A stretch of 64,000 bases of DNA from Nocardiopsis ansamitocini. GTDB taxonomy: Bacteria > Actinomycetota > Actinomycetes > Streptosporangiales > Streptosporangiaceae. The stretch is from positions 124,001-188,000 of the forward strand of contig NZ_BSQG01000005.1 of NCBI RefSeq assembly GCF_030268225.1. Direction: 5' to 3'. A model generated the notes under the pieces. That model made no database searches. It was given only the letters and a program-made list of their open reading frames with translations, and had not been told where the DNA came from. Of the stretch, positions 52,748-63,959 are shown piece after piece. Within the stretch, counting starts at the first letter, position 1. Every line of letters starts with the position of its first letter. Position numbers and translations under genes: made by a program.

Positions 52748-53028
52748 GCGACTCCCTTCGATTTGCGCCCCCACCCGATACGCAGGGGCGAGCGGGGCAC
52801 GAGGACTTCTTCAGTTTGTCTGGACCCTACTCAAGCGCCGAGAAAACAGTCGGCGAGTGGGACTTTTCGGTGAGATGACCGACCGGGACCGATCTCCCGT
52901 GACAGAGCCGACACGTGTTTTGGTCACGGCCACGAGACTGCTCCCCTATCACAAGAGCCGGTGACGCTTGGTGCAGCGCCACTACCGGTACGGGAGGCGA
53001 TGGGACGGAGGAAGGCCGGTGACCGGGG
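52748..53028. other. Gap between prcB and pup
   Basis: 281 bases with no gene. In many actinobacteria pup and prcB are nearly adjacent. On the minus strand TAGGGT at 52828-52823 could be a -10 for a separate prcBA promoter. GTGACC-GG-GGTCAC, just at the pup stop (53021-53034), may be part of a weak terminator. Confidence 0.4.
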
Positions 53029-53229
53029 TCACTGACCGCCCTTCTGCACGAACTGACGCACGAAGTCCTCGGAGTTGGACTCCAGGACCTCGTCGATCTC
53101 GTCGAGGATGTCGTCGACGTCTTCGGAGAGCTTTTCGTTGCGCTCGGCGACGTCCGTGCCCGCCTCGACCTCTTCGACCTCCTCGTTCTGGCGCGTGGCG
53201 TGCTTCTGGCCACCAGTGTCGTTCGCCAT
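53029..53229 (-). CDS. pup: Prokaryotic ubiquitin-like protein Pup
   Basis: A 66-residue disordered modifier: Gln/Glu-rich N-terminus, the helix-forming DVDDILDEIDEVLESNSEDFVRQFVQKGGQ at the C-terminus. It ends in GGQ, so Dop must deamidate it to GGE before ligation. The ATG has GGGAGG eleven bases upstream and a clear promoter. The neighbouring dop and mpa genes expected upstream are not present in this window. Confidence 0.98.
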   Translation of the reverse strand: MANDTGGQKHATRQNEEVEEVEAGTDVAERNEKLSEDVDDILDEIDEVLESNSEDFVRQFVQKGGQ

Positions 53230-53264
53230 GTGGGGGTTCCTCCCTGTCGGTTGGGCTCTCGCCA

Positions 53265-53294
53265 CATATCTTGGCCATTCGGCGAGCGACTCAA
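53265..53294 (-). promoter_or_regulatory. Promoter of pup
   Basis: TTGAGT (53294-53289), 18 bases, GATATG (53270-53265) on the minus strand, 35 bases before the pup ATG. Confidence 0.6.
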
Positions 53295-53500
53295 CCTTGA
53301 TCACCACGTCTGTTTTGCGGACGGTACCCGCGCCACAGTGCGTACACACGTCTGAACAGCTTCGGCGCGCCGGTTCTTCCGCACGGGACCGATCGATGTC
53401 ACAGCCGACCCCGGCCTTGGGGACACGCGAAAAGCCGCGCCCCCGGCGGCGAGTAAGGTACCGGGCATCGCGATTACCCCCACCCAGGAAAGGGCGCACA

Positions 53501-53716
53501 GTGGCCGACACAAGCGAGTACGCCGCGACATTCGATCTCGTGGACAGTGACGACGACCAGCGGATCTCCGCAGCGGAGCTGGGACGGCTGATGGAGGTGC
53601 TGGGCAGTCCGCTCTCCGAGGAGAAGGCGGCGGCGGCCGTCGCAGAGATCGACGGTGACGGTGACGGGCTGATCTCGCTGGAGGAGTTCGCCCAGTACAT
53701 GAACCGCACGGCCTGA
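53501..53716 (+). CDS. Small EF-hand calcium-binding protein
   Basis: 71 residues with two EF hands. Loop 1 is DSDDDQRISAAE (Asp at positions 1, 3, 5, Glu at 12) and loop 2 is DGDGDGLISLEE, a canonical calcium loop. The helices between (LGRLMEVLGSPLSEEKAAAAVAEI) complete a calmodulin-like pair. It resembles half of calerythrin-type actinobacterial proteins. The GTG start has AGGAAAGGG upstream. Its partner is unknown; it diverges from pup and precedes the esterase by 98 bases. Confidence 0.85.
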   Translation: MADTSEYAATFDLVDSDDDQRISAAELGRLMEVLGSPLSEEKAAAAVAEIDGDGDGLISLEEFAQYMNRTA

Positions 53717-53814
53717 TCGTGTGCGCGTCGGAGCCGCCGGTCGCGGCTTCCGACGCGCGCCGGACGGCCGCCGGAGAGAATCGGTGCGTTCGCGCCCTGG
53801 TGACAAGGAGTCCC

Positions 53815-54789
53815 GTGTCCTACGCATTCGACCCCGAACTGGCACCGTCCGCGGCACTGCTGCCACCACCGGTGGCGCTGGACCCCCAGGAGGCCCGGAC
53901 GCAGACGGCCGAGCTGAGCGCGACGGCACCCGAACCCGACACCGGGGGGATCGACGTACAAGACCTGCTCGTCCCCGGACCGGTGGGAGCGCCCGACGTC
54001 GCCGTCCGGGTCTACCGGCCCCAGGAGGAGTCCGGCCCTCTTCCGGCCGTCTACGACATCCACGGTGGCGGGTTCATCATGGGCGGCATCGACGCCGCAC
54101 ACCCCGGCAACGTGGAACTCGCACGGGACCTGGGGGCGGTCGTGGCGAGCGTCGAGTACCGGCTGGCCCCCGAAGCGCCCTTTCCCGCCCCGCTGGAGGA
54201 CTGTTACGCGGGCCTGGTGTGGCTGGCGGACAACGCCACCGAACTGGAGGTGGATCCCGATCGGGTGGCATTGCACGGCATCAGTGCGGGCGGCGGCCTG
54301 GCTGCCGCGCTGACCCTGCTGGCCCGTGACCGGGGCGGACCGTCGATCGCCTTCCAGTACCTGGGCGTCCCCGAGTTGGACGACCGGTTGGCCACACCGA
54401 GTATGCGGGCGTTCACCGACACCCCGATGTGGAACCGGCCCAACGCGGATGTCAGCTGGAACTGCTACCTGGGCGAAGGCGTTGCCGGATCGGAGGACGT
54501 CTCCCCTTACGCGGCCCCGGCCAGAGCCACCGACCTGGCCGGACTACCACCCGCCTACATCTCGGCGATGCAATTCGACCCACTGCGCGACGAGGGCATC
54601 GCCTACGCCATGGCGTTACTGGCCGCAGGGGTCACGGTCGAGTTGCACGTGTTCCCTGGAACCTTCCACGGCTCGGTGATGGTGAAGCAGGCAGAGGTGT
54701 CCAGGCGTGAGGCGACCGAGCGTTTGTCGGTGCTGCGGCGCGCACTGCACGGTGTCCGGGAGGACGGTGCTGCTGCGCCCCGACGGTGA
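53815..54789 (+). CDS. Alpha/beta hydrolase, HSL-type esterase
   Basis: A 324-residue carboxylesterase of the hormone-sensitive-lipase (family IV) group. The oxyanion-hole motif is HGGGF near residue 85, the nucleophile Ser is in GISAGGG near 162, the acid in MQFDPLRDEG and the His in FPGTFHGS. Substrates are probably short-chain esters. The GTG at 53815 follows AAGGAG; in-frame starts further up read into the intergenic region. It is convergent with the GAF-LuxR gene. Confidence 0.92.
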   Translation: MSYAFDPELAPSAALLPPPVALDPQEARTQTAELSATAPEPDTGGIDVQDLLVPGPVGAPDVAVRVYRPQEESGPLPAVYDIHGGGFIMGGIDAAHPGNVELARDLGAVVASVEYRLAPEAPFPAPLEDCYAGLVWLADNATELEVDPDRVALHGISAGGGLAAALTLLARDRGGPSIAFQYLGVPELDDRLATPSMRAFTDTPMWNRPNADVSWNCYLGEGVAGSEDVSPYAAPARATDLAGLPPAYISAMQFDPLRDEGIAYAMALLAAGVTVELHVFPGTFHGSVMVKQAEVSRREATERLSVLRRALHGVREDGAAAPRR

Positions 54790-54813
54790 CCGCTGGTCGT
54801 GGGGAACGGGATC

Positions 54814-55656
54814 TCAGGGCAGCAGCCCCGCCCTGCGTGCCGCGACGACCGCCTCCAGGCGCGTGCTGCTGTCGAGCTTGCGCATGGCGGTGCGCAGGTA
54901 GCCCTTGACCGTCTCGGCCCCGATCCCGAGTCTGCGGGCCGCCTCGGCGTTGCTGGCGCCCATCGCCACGCAGGCGAGGACGTCGAGCTCGCGGGGGGCC
55001 AGCCTGGGGGCGGATTCGGGGGCGCGCGGGTCGGCGGCACCGGCCAGGCGGTCGCAGACGTCGCGCAAGCTCTGGCGGAGCTGGGGATCATCGGCACGCT
55101 GGACGAGTGCGCGCAGTTCGGCGTGGGCACAGCGCACCTGCTCCCACCCCGTGCTGCCCTGATGCGCGGGTGTTCCAGCCTCGCGGGTCAGGCGGCCGGC
55201 CTCGTCGCGCACGACGAGGTCCTGCTCCAGTCCTCGGGCGACACGCAGTGCGGAGGCGATGGTGCGGTCGCCCAGGGGCACACTGTGGCGCAGCGCCCCG
55301 TAGAGAACGGCGCGTACCCGGCCGCGTACGACAACGGGGACGGCGATGATGGAGCGCAGGCGCTCCGCGCCCACCGGCCGGTCGTACTCGTGGCTGATGG
55401 AGCGTGCGCTGGAATAGTCGTTGACGGCGAAGGGCCGCGCCAGGGCGATGCTCTTGCCGCCCAGGCCCGCGCCCACCGTGATGGCGAGGCCGCGCAGTGC
55501 GTCGCCGCGTTCACCGGAAAGCTCGGTGAGGCGGAGCTGCCCGCGGCCGGTCATGGGACCGCCGAAGGCCATGTGCACACCCGTGTGTCGGCGCAGTGCC
55601 AGCACGGCACCCCGAATGGCCGCCCCTTCCTGGGCATGGGTCGCGCTGACTGTCAT
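54814..55656 (-). CDS. GAF-LuxR type transcriptional regulator
   Basis: 280 residues. The N-terminal 150 form a GAF-like sensor (GGKSIALARPFAVNDYSSARSISHEYDRPV, then RLRSIIAVPVVVRGRVRAVLYGALR). The C-terminal 65 are a LuxR helix-turn-helix: LAPRELDVLACVAMGASNAEAARRLGIGAETVKGYLRTAMRKL. This architecture is common for regulators of fatty-acid or aromatic catabolism in actinobacteria. The ATG at 55656 has GGGGCAG upstream; an ATG at 55686 is longer. It is divergent from the acyl-CoA synthetase pair and so is their probable regulator. Confidence 0.87.
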   Translation of the reverse strand: MTVSATHAQEGAAIRGAVLALRRHTGVHMAFGGPMTGRGQLRLTELSGERGDALRGLAITVGAGLGGKSIALARPFAVNDYSSARSISHEYDRPVGAERLRSIIAVPVVVRGRVRAVLYGALRHSVPLGDRTIASALRVARGLEQDLVVRDEAGRLTREAGTPAHQGSTGWEQVRCAHAELRALVQRADDPQLRQSLRDVCDRLAGAADPRAPESAPRLAPRELDVLACVAMGASNAEAARRLGIGAETVKGYLRTAMRKLDSSTRLEAVVAARRAGLLP

Positions 55657-55791
55657 GGCTGCCCCTTGAGTCACCGGATTCGGCACGCACTCTGACGCGC
55701 GGAGTCCCCCCGTTCGGGGGTGGTGAGACCTGGCTCACTTTGCTCACGATAGTACGCAGCGCAGGACCGGGATGCTCACTCAGGAGGAGAC

Positions 55792-57483
<1,692 letters not shown>

Positions 57484-57514
57484 CCGCGACATCCGAACCT
57501 GTTGAGGAGGCGCA

Positions 57515-59140
57515 GTGGAACCGTCCTACTCCCGCGGGGATTGCGAGCCCCCATTGCTCGACCAGACCATCGGCCACAACCTGGGCCGGGCGGTGGCCGC
57601 CCACCCCGACCGGGACGCACTGGTGGACGCGGCCAGCGGCCGGCACTGGACCTACGCCCGGTTCGACGGGGCCGTGGAGGAGGTGGCGCTGGGGCTGCTG
57701 GCAGCCGGCGTGGCCGCCGGCGACCGGGTCGGCATCTGGGCCCCCAACTGCCCCGAATGGGTGCTGGTGCAGTACGCGACCGCGCGGATCGGCGCGGTCA
57801 TGGTGACCGTCAACCCCGCCTACCGGGCACACGAACTGGAGTACGTGCTCAACCAGGCGGGTGTGCGACTGCTGGTCTCCTACCGGCGCCACAAGACCAG
57901 CGACTACAGGGCGCTGGTCGATCAGGTGCGTCCGGCCTGCCCGGAACTGCGCGACGTGGTCTACGTGGCGGACCCGACATGGCAGCGGCTGATCGAGCGC
58001 GGAGCGCGCCTGTCCCCTGCGCTGCTGGCCGAGCGAGAGGCCGCGCTGCGTCCCGACGATCCCATCAACATCCAGTACACGTCGGGGACGACCGGTTTCC
58101 CGAAGGGTGCGACGCTGTCGCACCGCAACATCCTCAACAACGGGTACTTCGTCGGCGAACTGCTGGGGTACACCGAGAACGACCGGATCGTCGTGGTCCC
58201 GCCCTTCTACCACTGCTTCGGGATGGTGATGGGCAATCTGGCGGCCACCAGCCACGGTGCCTGCATGATCATCGCCGCTCCGTCCTTCGACCCTGCGGCC
58301 GCACTGCGTGCGGTGGCGGCCGAGCGCGCCACATCGCTGTACGGGGTGCCGACCATGTTCATCGCCGAACTGGACCTGCCGGACTTCGCCTCCTACGACC
58401 TCTCCTCGCTGCGCACCGGGATCATGGCGGGTTCGACCTGCCCGGTGGAGGTCATGCGTCGGGTCATCGGGGAGATGCACATGGCGGAGGTGGCGATCTG
58501 CTACGGGATGACGGAGACGTCGCCGGTGTCCGCGCAGACGCGGCGCGACGACGACCTGGAGCGGCGCACCGCCACCGTGGGACGGGTCCTGCCGCATCTG
58601 GAGGTCGCGGTGGTGGACCCGGCCACGGGGGCGACGGTGCCCCGCGGGGTGTCGGGCGAACTGCGCACCCGCGGGTACTCGGTGATGCTGGGCTACTGGA
58701 ACGACCCCGAAGCCACTGCCGCGGCGATCGACGCCGAGGGGTGGATGCGGACCGGGGACCTGGCGGTGATGCGGACCGACGGCTACCTCGACATCGTCGG
58801 ACGCATCAAGGACATGATCATCCGCGGCGGCGAGAACGTCTACCCGCGTGAGATCGAGGAGTTCCTGCACACCCACCCGGCCATCTCCGACGTACAGGTG
58901 ATCGGGGTTCCCGACGCCAAATACGGCGAGGAGGTCATGGCCTGCGTGATCCTGCACGAACCGGAAACCGGGCTGAGCGCGGCCGAACTGGCCGCGTTCT
59001 GCCGGGACCGCCTGGCCCACTACAAGATCCCCCGGCACGTGCGGGTGGTGGAGTCCTTCCCGCTGACGGTCAGCGGCAAGGTCCGCAAGGTGGCGATGCG
59101 CGAACAGGCCGTCGCGGAGCTGTCCGGGCCACCGTCCTGA
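57515..59140 (+). CDS. Fatty-acyl-CoA synthetase (FadD-like)
   Basis: A 541-residue AMP-forming ligase distinct from its neighbour. The P-loop is [19 protein letters not shown]5 CYGMTETSP, the hinge [24 protein letters not shown], and A10 [13 protein letters not shown]. Similar proteins activate medium- or long-chain fatty acids (FadD3/FadD-type or 2-methylbutyryl-type). Two adjacent synthetases in one operon suggest two acids or a two-step activation. The GTG at 57515 has GAGGAGG upstream. Confidence 0.93.
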   Translation: MEPSYSRGDCEPPLLDQTIGHNLGRAVAAHPDRDALVDAASGRHWTYARFDGAVEEVALGLLAAGVAAGDRVGIWAPNCPEWVLVQYATARIGAVMVTVNPAYRAHELEYVLNQAGVRLLVSYRRHKTSDYRALVDQVRPACPELRDVVYVADPTWQRLIERGARLSPALLAEREAALRPDDPINIQYTSGTTGFPKGATLSHRNILNNGYFVGELLGYTENDRIVVVPPFYHCFGMVMGNLAATSHGACMIIAAPSFDPAAALRAVAAERATSLYGVPTMFIAELDLPDFASYDLSSLRTGIMAGSTCPVEVMRRVIGEMHMAEVAICYGMTETSPVSAQTRRDDDLERRTATVGRVLPHLEVAVVDPATGATVPRGVSGELRTRGYSVMLGYWNDPEATAAAIDAEGWMRTGDLAVMRTDGYLDIVGRIKDMIIRGGENVYPREIEEFLHTHPAISDVQVIGVPDAKYGEEVMACVILHEPETGLSAAELAAFCRDRLAHYKIPRHVRVVESFPLTVSGKVRKVAMREQAVAELSGPPS

Positions 59141-59141
59141 C

Positions 59142-59174
59142 CCGTGGCCCACCCGCTGCACGGACGGGCCACGG
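59142..59174. terminator. Bidirectional terminator after the synthetase pair
   Basis: CCGTGGCCC pairs with GGGCCACGG, nine base pairs with a 15-base loop. Confidence 0.7.
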
Positions 59175-59192
59175 TGCACCGGGGCGCTCGGG

Positions 59193-60809
59193 TCAGCCCC
59201 GCGCCCGGTAGGCGATTTCGCCGTCCAGGACGGTGAGCCAGGCCGCCCCCTCGCTGATGTGGTCCACGGGGGCGGCCTCGATGTCACGGTCCAGGACGAC
59301 CACATCGGCGAGCATTCCCGGGCGCAACGAGCCGAGTCGGTCCTCCACCCCCACCGCGTGCGCGGCGTCCAGGGTGTGGGCGCGCAGCGCCTCGTGCAGG
59401 GTGACGGCCTGGTCGGTACCGATGGCCGCGCCCTCACGGGTGGTGCGGCGCACCGCATTGGCGATGGTGTCCAGGGGGCGCAGGCTGGAGACGAAGGAGT
59501 CGCTGGACAGCACGGGGCGCAGGCCGAGGTCGAGTTCCTCCCGCATCGGCTGCAACCGGTGGGCCCGGTCGCCCAGGCGACGCAGGAAGTCGCCGCCGCT
59601 GTCGTGCAGGAAATTGGGCTGGTTGACCGGGATGACGCCGTAGTCGGTGAACCGCTTGACCTGCTCGGGCGTGGGGTAGCCGCAGTGCTCGACCCGGGGA
59701 CGCGGGTCGGGACCCGAGACCTTCGCTGCGGAGGCGATGGCGGCCAGGGTCTGCTCCATGGCCCAGTCGCCCTGGGTGTGGATCGCGACCTGCCAGCCCT
59801 GTTCGGCGGCTTTGGTCACCAGGTGCACCAACTGGTCGGGGTCGTGGTACATGCTTCCGGCGAACTGCCCCCGCTCGCCGTAGGGCGTGCTGAACTTCGC
59901 GGTGCCGCCGAGCAGGGTGCCGTCGGAGTAGAACTTCATTCCGGTGAGGCGCAGCCAGTCGTCGCCGAAGGGGCCGGCCAGACCGATCGAGGTGAGTGCG
60001 TCGAGCTGGTGCGAGAGCGGCATTCCGAAGGTCCGCAGCGGCAGGGTCCCGGCTGCGCGGGCCGCACGGTAGACACGCAGTTCGCGTGCCGAGACCTGCG
60101 GGTCGCACACGGTGGTGACACCCGCGGACAGGTAGGGGTCGGCCGCGGCGGCCAACCAGCCCAGGAGCTGGTCGGTGGGCAGTGCGGTGTGAAAGTTGGG
60201 ACCGTGGCAGCCGATGTCGACCGCCAGGGGCAGCAGCAGTTCCATCGCGGCGTCCAGGACCATCCCGGTGAGCCGGCCGCCCTCGTCGCGCAGGAACGTT
60301 CCGCCCGCGGGGTCGGCGACGTCCTCGGAGATACCGCTCCAGGCGAGTGCGGCGGAGTTGACCACGGCCTGGTGGCCGGAGACGTGGTAGACGATCACCG
60401 GGTGCTCGGTGGTGGCCGCGTCCAGGGTGCGCCGGTCGGGGCGGCCCCCGGGGTACTTGGCGTCGTCCATGCCGAAGGCGCGGACCCACTGGCCGGCGGG
60501 GGTGCGCACGGCCTCCGCGGCGATCGCCGCGGCGAGCTCCTCGGCACTGGTGACCGCCGGGTAGCCGGCGTCCACCGCGGCGAGCGACTCTGCCGTGGAC
60601 AGCAGGTGGTTGTGCGGGTCGATGAACCCGGGAAGGACGGTGCGTCCGCCCGCATCCACCTCGACCGCGCCCGGACCGGCGGCGGCGCGTGCGGTCGCGT
60701 CGTCGGCGGCGATCAGCACCCGGCCGTCGCGCACGGCCAGCGCGGAGGCGCGAGGGTTGGCGTCGTCCATGGTCAGGACGGTGGCGTTGTGGATGAGCAG
60801 TGCGGACAC
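59193..60809 (-). CDS. Amidohydrolase (YtcJ-like)
   Basis: A 538-residue metal-dependent hydrolase of the amidohydrolase superfamily (imidazolonepropionase/YtcJ branch). Strand 1 carries the metal motif FIDPHNHLLS, then VYHVSGHQAVVNSAAL, GMKFYSDGTLLGG and AIHTQGDWAMEQTL, and a final SSDSFVSSLRP. The flanking beta-sandwich is made from LLIHNATVLTMDD and the C-terminal LADVVVLDRDIE. The likely substrate is an amide, lactam or cyclic imide. The GTG at 60809 has AAGGAG upstream. The MHS transporter precedes it by 85 bases on the same strand, so they form an operon. Confidence 0.9.
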   Translation of the reverse strand: MSALLIHNATVLTMDDANPRASALAVRDGRVLIAADDATARAAAGPGAVEVDAGGRTVLPGFIDPHNHLLSTAESLAAVDAGYPAVTSAEELAAAIAAEAVRTPAGQWVRAFGMDDAKYPGGRPDRRTLDAATTEHPVIVYHVSGHQAVVNSAALAWSGISEDVADPAGGTFLRDEGGRLTGMVLDAAMELLLPLAVDIGCHGPNFHTALPTDQLLGWLAAAADPYLSAGVTTVCDPQVSARELRVYRAARAAGTLPLRTFGMPLSHQLDALTSIGLAGPFGDDWLRLTGMKFYSDGTLLGGTAKFSTPYGERGQFAGSMYHDPDQLVHLVTKAAEQGWQVAIHTQGDWAMEQTLAAIASAAKVSGPDPRPRVEHCGYPTPEQVKRFTDYGVIPVNQPNFLHDSGGDFLRRLGDRAHRLQPMREELDLGLRPVLSSDSFVSSLRPLDTIANAVRRTTREGAAIGTDQAVTLHEALRAHTLDAAHAVGVEDRLGSLRPGMLADVVVLDRDIEAAPVDHISEGAAWLTVLDGEIAYRARG

Positions 60810-60894
60810 GGGCAGCGTTCTCCTTGGGCGGGTGGGGCGTGCCACCGCGTGGATCGGGCGCGGCGGCACGGGCGGATGGGGCGTTCGGGCCTGC

Positions 60895-62199
60895 CTAGGA
60901 GGCGGGCACGAGAACGTCTTCGTCGCGGTAGCGGGGCGCCTTGACCAGGCAGGCGATGCTCAGCAGTGCCATCGCGACGAGCAGGCCGGCGACCGGGTAG
61001 ATGCTGCCGGTGAGCGCGAAGAGGGCGGTGCACGCCAGTGGGGACAGGCCGCCGAAGATCGCACCGGCGATCTGGTAGGCCAGCGAGACGCTGGTGTAGC
61101 GCGCCTTGGGCGGGAACATCTGGGACAGCACCCGGGCGATGGGCCCGTAGACGGTGGCCATGGCGAGGCGCATGACGCACAGGACGAGGAAGATCAGGGC
61201 GGTGCTCCCGGTCTCCAGGACGAGGAACTGCGGGACCGCCAGCACTGCGACGGCCAGCAGGCCGATGGTGACGACCCGCACGGTGCCGAAGCGGTCGCCC
61301 AGCCAGGACACGCCGAGCGTGGCCACGAGTTCGACGAAGGCCGCCACCGACAGGCCCGTGAGGATGACCTGTTCGCTGATGCCCGCCTCGGTCGTACCGT
61401 ACGCCTGGAGGAACGTGGTGACGATGTAGTATCCGCCGACGGCGACCGGCAGTACGCCGATGCCCAACAGCAGCGGGCGCCACGAGCCGCGCACGGCCTC
61501 CAGCAGCGGCAGTTCGGTGGGCCGGTCGTCGGCCTGCTGGGCCGCGGTGAAGACCGGCGACTCCTCCACCTTGAGCCGGATCAGCAGACCCACCGCCACC
61601 AGCAGCGCCGAGGCGAGGAACGGCAGGCGCCAGGCCCACGTGTAGAGGGCGTCTCCGCCGAAGGTGGCGATGAGGCTGAAGGCTCCTGTTGCCAGCAGCG
61701 CGCCGGCGGGATTGCCCAACTGCGCGAAGGAACCGTAGAAGGTCTTCTTGTCCTCGGGGGCGTGTTCCACGGCCATGAGCACCGCACCGCCCCACTCACC
61801 ACCGACGGCGATGCCCTGGACGAAGCGCAGCACGACCAGGAGCACGGGAGCCAGGACGCCGATCTGCTCGTAGGTGGGCAGCAGCCCCACGGCGAAGGTG
61901 GCCACGCCCATCATCAACAGGGTGGTGACCAGAGCGGACTTGCGGCCGATGCGGTCACCGTAGTGGCCGAAGAGGATGCCGCCCAGCGGGCGGGCGAAGA
62001 ACCCGACGGCGAAGGTGGCGAACGAGGCCATCAGACCGGTCATCGGGTCGATGCCCGCGGGGAAGAAGAGGGTGGCGAAGACCAGGCTGGCGGCGGTGGC
62101 GTAGATGTAGAAGTCGAACCACTCGATGGTCGTTCCGACGAAGGCCGCGATGGCCGCACGTGCCGGGTGATCGGACGTGGGGGGAATGCGCTCAGACAT
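60895..62199 (-). CDS. MHS-family MFS transporter (metabolite:H+ symporter)
   Basis: A 434-residue major facilitator of the metabolite:H+ symporter family (ProP/ShiA/KgtP-like). The N-terminus AAIAAFVGTTIEWFDFYIYATAASLVF is diagnostic, followed by ARPLGGILFGHYGDRIGRKSAL (motif A) and LRFVQGIAVGGEWGGAVL. Twelve transmembrane segments are evident. These import organic acids, quaternary amines or shikimate by proton symport. The ATG at 62199 has GGAG upstream. It is upstream of the amidohydrolase and divergent from PucR. Confidence 0.93.
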   Translation of the reverse strand: MSERIPPTSDHPARAAIAAFVGTTIEWFDFYIYATAASLVFATLFFPAGIDPMTGLMASFATFAVGFFARPLGGILFGHYGDRIGRKSALVTTLLMMGVATFAVGLLPTYEQIGVLAPVLLVVLRFVQGIAVGGEWGGAVLMAVEHAPEDKKTFYGSFAQLGNPAGALLATGAFSLIATFGGDALYTWAWRLPFLASALLVAVGLLIRLKVEESPVFTAAQQADDRPTELPLLEAVRGSWRPLLLGIGVLPVAVGGYYIVTTFLQAYGTTEAGISEQVILTGLSVAAFVELVATLGVSWLGDRFGTVRVVTIGLLAVAVLAVPQFLVLETGSTALIFLVLCVMRLAMATVYGPIARVLSQMFPPKARYTSVSLAYQIAGAIFGGLSPLACTALFALTGSIYPVAGLLVAMALLSIACLVKAPRYRDEDVLVPAS

Positions 62200-62354
62200 G
62201 GCAACTCCGTGCGGGAATCGGTCCGGACCGGGCGAGCGGGGAGTCGTCCCTGCTCGCGAGCGGTTCGGCGTGGGACGAACGGGCGATGATGTGACGGTAG
62301 ACACCCGCACAACGCAACGCGCAGGACGATCTCCACAGTCGGGCCCGTGACTAA

Positions 62355-62369
62355 TGTGCAGTCCGCACA
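62355..62369. promoter_or_regulatory. Operator-like palindrome between the MHS and PucR genes
   Basis: TGTGC-AGTCC-GCACA inverted repeat, 36 bases before the PucR start. A likely site for PucR autoregulation and control of the divergent operon. Confidence 0.5.
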
Positions 62370-62404
62370 GTCAGCGGCGCCGACCGGAAGACAAGGGGGA
62401 AGGG

Positions 62405-63955
62405 ATGACGCTGACGGTCCGCGGACTCGTGGCTCACGATGACCTGGAAGTGCGAGCGGTGGCCGGGACGTCGGGCCTGGACAACCCGATCCGCTGGGCG
62501 CACGTGACCGAACTCGCCGATCCGGTGCGGTGGCTGCGTGGCGGCGAATTGGTGCTGACCGTGGGCCTGGGCCTTGGCGCCACTCCTGCCGAGCAACGCG
62601 CCTACGTGGCCCGGCTGTCCGCTGCGGGCTGCGCCGGTCTGGGGGTCGCAGTGGACACCTGGTTGAGCGAGCTGCCCCCGGCCGTTCCCGAGGCGGCCGG
62701 CGCGTGCGAACTTCCACTGTTGGTGGTGGAGGGCAGCACGCCCTTCATCGCGATCGTGGAAGCGGTTGCCGACCACTACGCCGCCGAACGGGTGGAGGCT
62801 CAGCGCCAGGTCCTGGCGGCCCAGGACGCGATGGCGCGCGCCGCGCTGCGCTCGGGGCCCGCCGGGGTGCTGGGCGAGCTGGCCACGGCCACCGGCGGAC
62901 AGGCGCTGCTCTTGGACCGCAACGGCATGACCGCCTCGACCGCGCCCGCGGGCGAACCCGCATGGCACGCGGCGGCTCGCTCAGCGCTGGTACTGGACGG
63001 CTCACGACCGCGCGGGATGACCGTGCTCGCGGACGGCGCGGCCAGTGTGCTGTTGCAGAGCCTCGGGGCGAGCGGTACCACGCTGGGCTGGCTGGGGCTG
63101 CGCTGCGCGTCGCCCGTCTCCACCCACACCCGGATGCTGGCCAACCACGCGGCGTCCCTGCTGGCGGTGGACCTGCTGCATTCGCGTGACGCGCGGCGCG
63201 CGCTGCACCACCAGCGGGCGCCGCTGCTCCGTGCGCTGATCGAAGGCTCCACGGCGACGGAGGAACTGACCACCCGGCTTCTGCCGCTGCCGGTGGGACC
63301 GCTCGAAGTGGCCTACTATCCCGGTGACGACCCCGCCCGGTTGCTGGACGCGGCCGCGGACGCGCTGCCCGACGTCCTCGGCGACACCACCGGCACCGAA
63401 CGCGTAGCCATGTGCGCCCTGGGCGCGGGCCTGGTGGTGGTCCTGCCCGACACCAGTGGGACGGGCCCCCGGGTCGGCGAACGGCTCCTCGGAGTGCTGT
63501 CGGCAGCCGCGGGAGCGGAACGGTCGGCCGGGGCGTGCGGGGCACGGGGGCCGTCCGGGATACGCGAGGCGGTTGCGCGTGCCCGACACGCCGCAACGAC
63601 GGGACGCGGGTACCGCAACACCGACGACGCCGACTCCTGGTCCGTACTGCGGGGAGCCATCGACCCTGCCGCCGAGCGGGAGTTCACCCGCTCGGTCCTG
63701 GGCGCCCTTCAGGAACACGACACGCGCAATGGCGCCGACCTGGTGCACACCCTGCGGCACTACCTCGACAACGGGGCAGGGATCGAGGCGACAGCGCGGG
63801 ACCTCGGCGTGCACCGCAACACGCTTCGGACCCGGTTGCGCACCGCCGAGCGGGTCATGGGCCGCTCGCTGGACTCGCCCAGGCACCGCCTGGAGCTCGC
63901 CCTGGCCATGGAGCTGTCCCCCGATCCCGACCACACCGGTGAGGATCTGGAGTAA
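62405..63955 (+). CDS. PucR-family transcriptional regulator
   Basis: 516 residues. The N-terminal PucR sensor domain is LTVRGLVAHDDLEVRAVAG...WAHVTELADPVRWLRGGELVLTVGLGL (1-120). A GAF-like middle and a GGDEF-like CdaR domain follow. The C-terminal HTH_30 is DLVHTLRHYLDNGAGIEATARDLGVHRNTLRTRLRTAERV. PucR controls purine catabolism in Bacillus; in actinobacteria the family senses many nitrogenous or carboxylic compounds. The divergent MHS-amidohydrolase operon is the probable target. The ATG has GGGGGAAGGG upstream. Confidence 0.93.
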   Translation: MTLTVRGLVAHDDLEVRAVAGTSGLDNPIRWAHVTELADPVRWLRGGELVLTVGLGLGATPAEQRAYVARLSAAGCAGLGVAVDTWLSELPPAVPEAAGACELPLLVVEGSTPFIAIVEAVADHYAAERVEAQRQVLAAQDAMARAALRSGPAGVLGELATATGGQALLLDRNGMTASTAPAGEPAWHAAARSALVLDGSRPRGMTVLADGAASVLLQSLGASGTTLGWLGLRCASPVSTHTRMLANHAASLLAVDLLHSRDARRALHHQRAPLLRALIEGSTATEELTTRLLPLPVGPLEVAYYPGDDPARLLDAAADALPDVLGDTTGTERVAMCALGAGLVVVLPDTSGTGPRVGERLLGVLSAAAGAERSAGACGARGPSGIREAVARARHAATTGRGYRNTDDADSWSVLRGAIDPAAEREFTRSVLGALQEHDTRNGADLVHTLRHYLDNGAGIEATARDLGVHRNTLRTRLRTAERVMGRSLDSPRHRLELALAMELSPDPDHTGEDLE

Positions 63956-63959
63956 CCCG

